A stretch of DNA of 14,669 bases from an uncultured Lachnospiraceae bacterium (GTDB taxonomy: Bacteria; Bacillota; Clostridia; Lachnospirales; Lachnospiraceae): positions 1-14,669 of the forward strand of contig CAJUOE010000295.1 of NCBI GenBank assembly GCA_910587895.1. The letters run 5' to 3'. Below are positions 14,151-14,669 of this stretch, in pieces (position 1 is the first letter of the stretch; every line of letters begins with the position of its first letter). The notes under the pieces were generated by a model. It saw only the letters and a list, made by a program, of their open reading frames with translations. It did no database searches and was not told where the DNA came from. The position numbers and the translations under genes are program-made.

Positions 14151-14669
14151 TCAATAATCTTCTATTGCAGAATGACCGTAATAGTATTTCCCATGATGCT
14201 TATGTCTCTTCGTCTTCGTACAGTTCGGTACAGTACACTGGCTGTAAACCTTCCTGCCGTTGGAATGTCCATAATAACATTTGCCGTTGTGCTCATGTTT
14301 CTTCGTCTTCGTGCAGCCGGATACGGTACACTGGCTATACGTTACACAATTGCTGGAATGTCCATAATAATACGTTCCATCGTGTTTGTGCCTTTTGTTC
14401 TTTGTGCAGCCGGATACTTTGCACTGGCTGTAAACCCTGCTACCATTGGAATGACCGCAGTAATACGTTCCCTTATGGCTGTGTGTTCCTGTTTTCCTGC
14501 AATTATCCACCGTACACTGGCTATATGTTACACAGGAACCGGAATGTCCATTATAATTCTTCCTGCCGTGCTGATGTTCTCCTGTGTGATTGCAGCCTGC
14601 TTTCGTACAGGGGGAATTCGTCGTCTGTGTAGTATTGCAATTGGTGTTCTGTGTGGTGTTGTGGTGACC
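14151..14669 (-). CDS. Cys/His-rich tandem-repeat protein, 5' end beyond the window
   Basis: The minus-strand frame is open from the window edge to TGA 14153-14151, giving 172 visible residues. The start lies outside. A GTG at 14510 is only an internal Val codon. A Thr/Asn/Gln-rich linker (TTQNTNCNTTQTTNSPC) leads into five 31-residue repeats. The shared pattern is C at position 5, H at 11 and 13, Y18, G20-H21-S22 and Y28-S-Q-C31. The last unit stops at position 27 and lacks C31. The fixed Cys and His residues suggest metal binding or disulphides. I recognise no named family with certainty, though CTKAGCNHTGEHQHG resembles Cys/His modules seen in clostridial surface proteins. Conservation follows the minus-strand protein, so the long plus-strand frame here is its shadow. 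A terminator follows. Confidence 0.75.
   Translation of the reverse strand, partial: GHHNTTQNTNCNTTQTTNSPCTKAGCNHTGEHQHGRKNYNGHSGSCVTYSQCTVDNCRKTGTHSHKGTYYCGHSNGSRVYSQCKVSGCTKNKRHKHDGTYYYGHSSNCVTYSQCTVSGCTKTKKHEHNGKCYYGHSNGRKVYSQCTVPNCTKTKRHKHHGKYYYGHSAIEDY
14154..14606 (-). repeat. Five tandem 93-bp coding repeats
   Basis: Units on the minus strand are 14606-14514, 14513-14421, 14420-14328, 14327-14235 and a shortened 14234-14154. All full units are exactly 93 bases, with no insertions. The units are similar rather than identical in DNA, and the protein pattern is more uniform, which points to selection on the protein. The repeat may extend no further upstream, because the visible 5' linker is different. 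Confidence 0.8.

Noticed and set aside
14096..14632. 178-codon plus-strand frame opposite the repeat protein
   Set aside because: Its TTG start has no ribosome site, and the repeat pattern of Cys, His and Tyr is conserved on the minus strand. It is the mirror of the real repeats.

Overview
The window looks like chromosome of a Gram-positive anaerobe of the Clostridia, most likely a motile gut Lachnospiraceae. This is inferred from strong AGGAGG-type ribosome sites, sigma-A promoters with TATAAT boxes, the RarA type, a FliD-like protein behind a sigma-D/sigma-28-type promoter, and a secreted GH2 enzyme ending in a lysine-rich leucine-rich-repeat tail. No rRNA, tRNA, CRISPR array or insertion sequence was seen.

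Left part (1-2044): the first ~640 bases are gene debris on the minus strand. They hold a 5' fragment of an AraC-type regulator running straight into an out-of-frame fragment of a papain-like cysteine peptidase, a few short remnants and one terminator. Next comes a two-gene minus-strand operon for membrane-anchored zinc-ribbon proteins (1199-2044, then 637-1185).

Middle part (2174-5224): an alpha/beta hydrolase (minus) stands back to back with a MATE efflux pump gene and an isochorismatase-family hydrolase gene (plus, ATGA overlap). A clear sigma-A promoter drives the pump. Its ~140-nt leader contains a strong intrinsic terminator and no ATG, so attenuation by a regulatory RNA is likely. The isochorismatase-like gene appears to have a frameshift in its last codons.

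Right part (5358-14669): a FliD-like protein with two tandem FliD-C-like modules (minus, sigma-D-type promoter); rarA, a replication-linked AAA+ ATPase (plus); and a 1875-residue secreted multidomain GH2 beta-galactosidase-like enzyme (minus). The window ends in a partial gene for a Cys/His-rich protein built from five 31-residue repeats, followed by a short Cys-rich reading frame with an in-frame TAG.

The best leads for something undescribed are the Cys/His repeat protein with the small Cys-rich frame behind it, the attenuated efflux/hydrolase cluster, and the sigma-D-driven double-module FliD-like protein. All functions are read from sequence by eye. No database search was possible.
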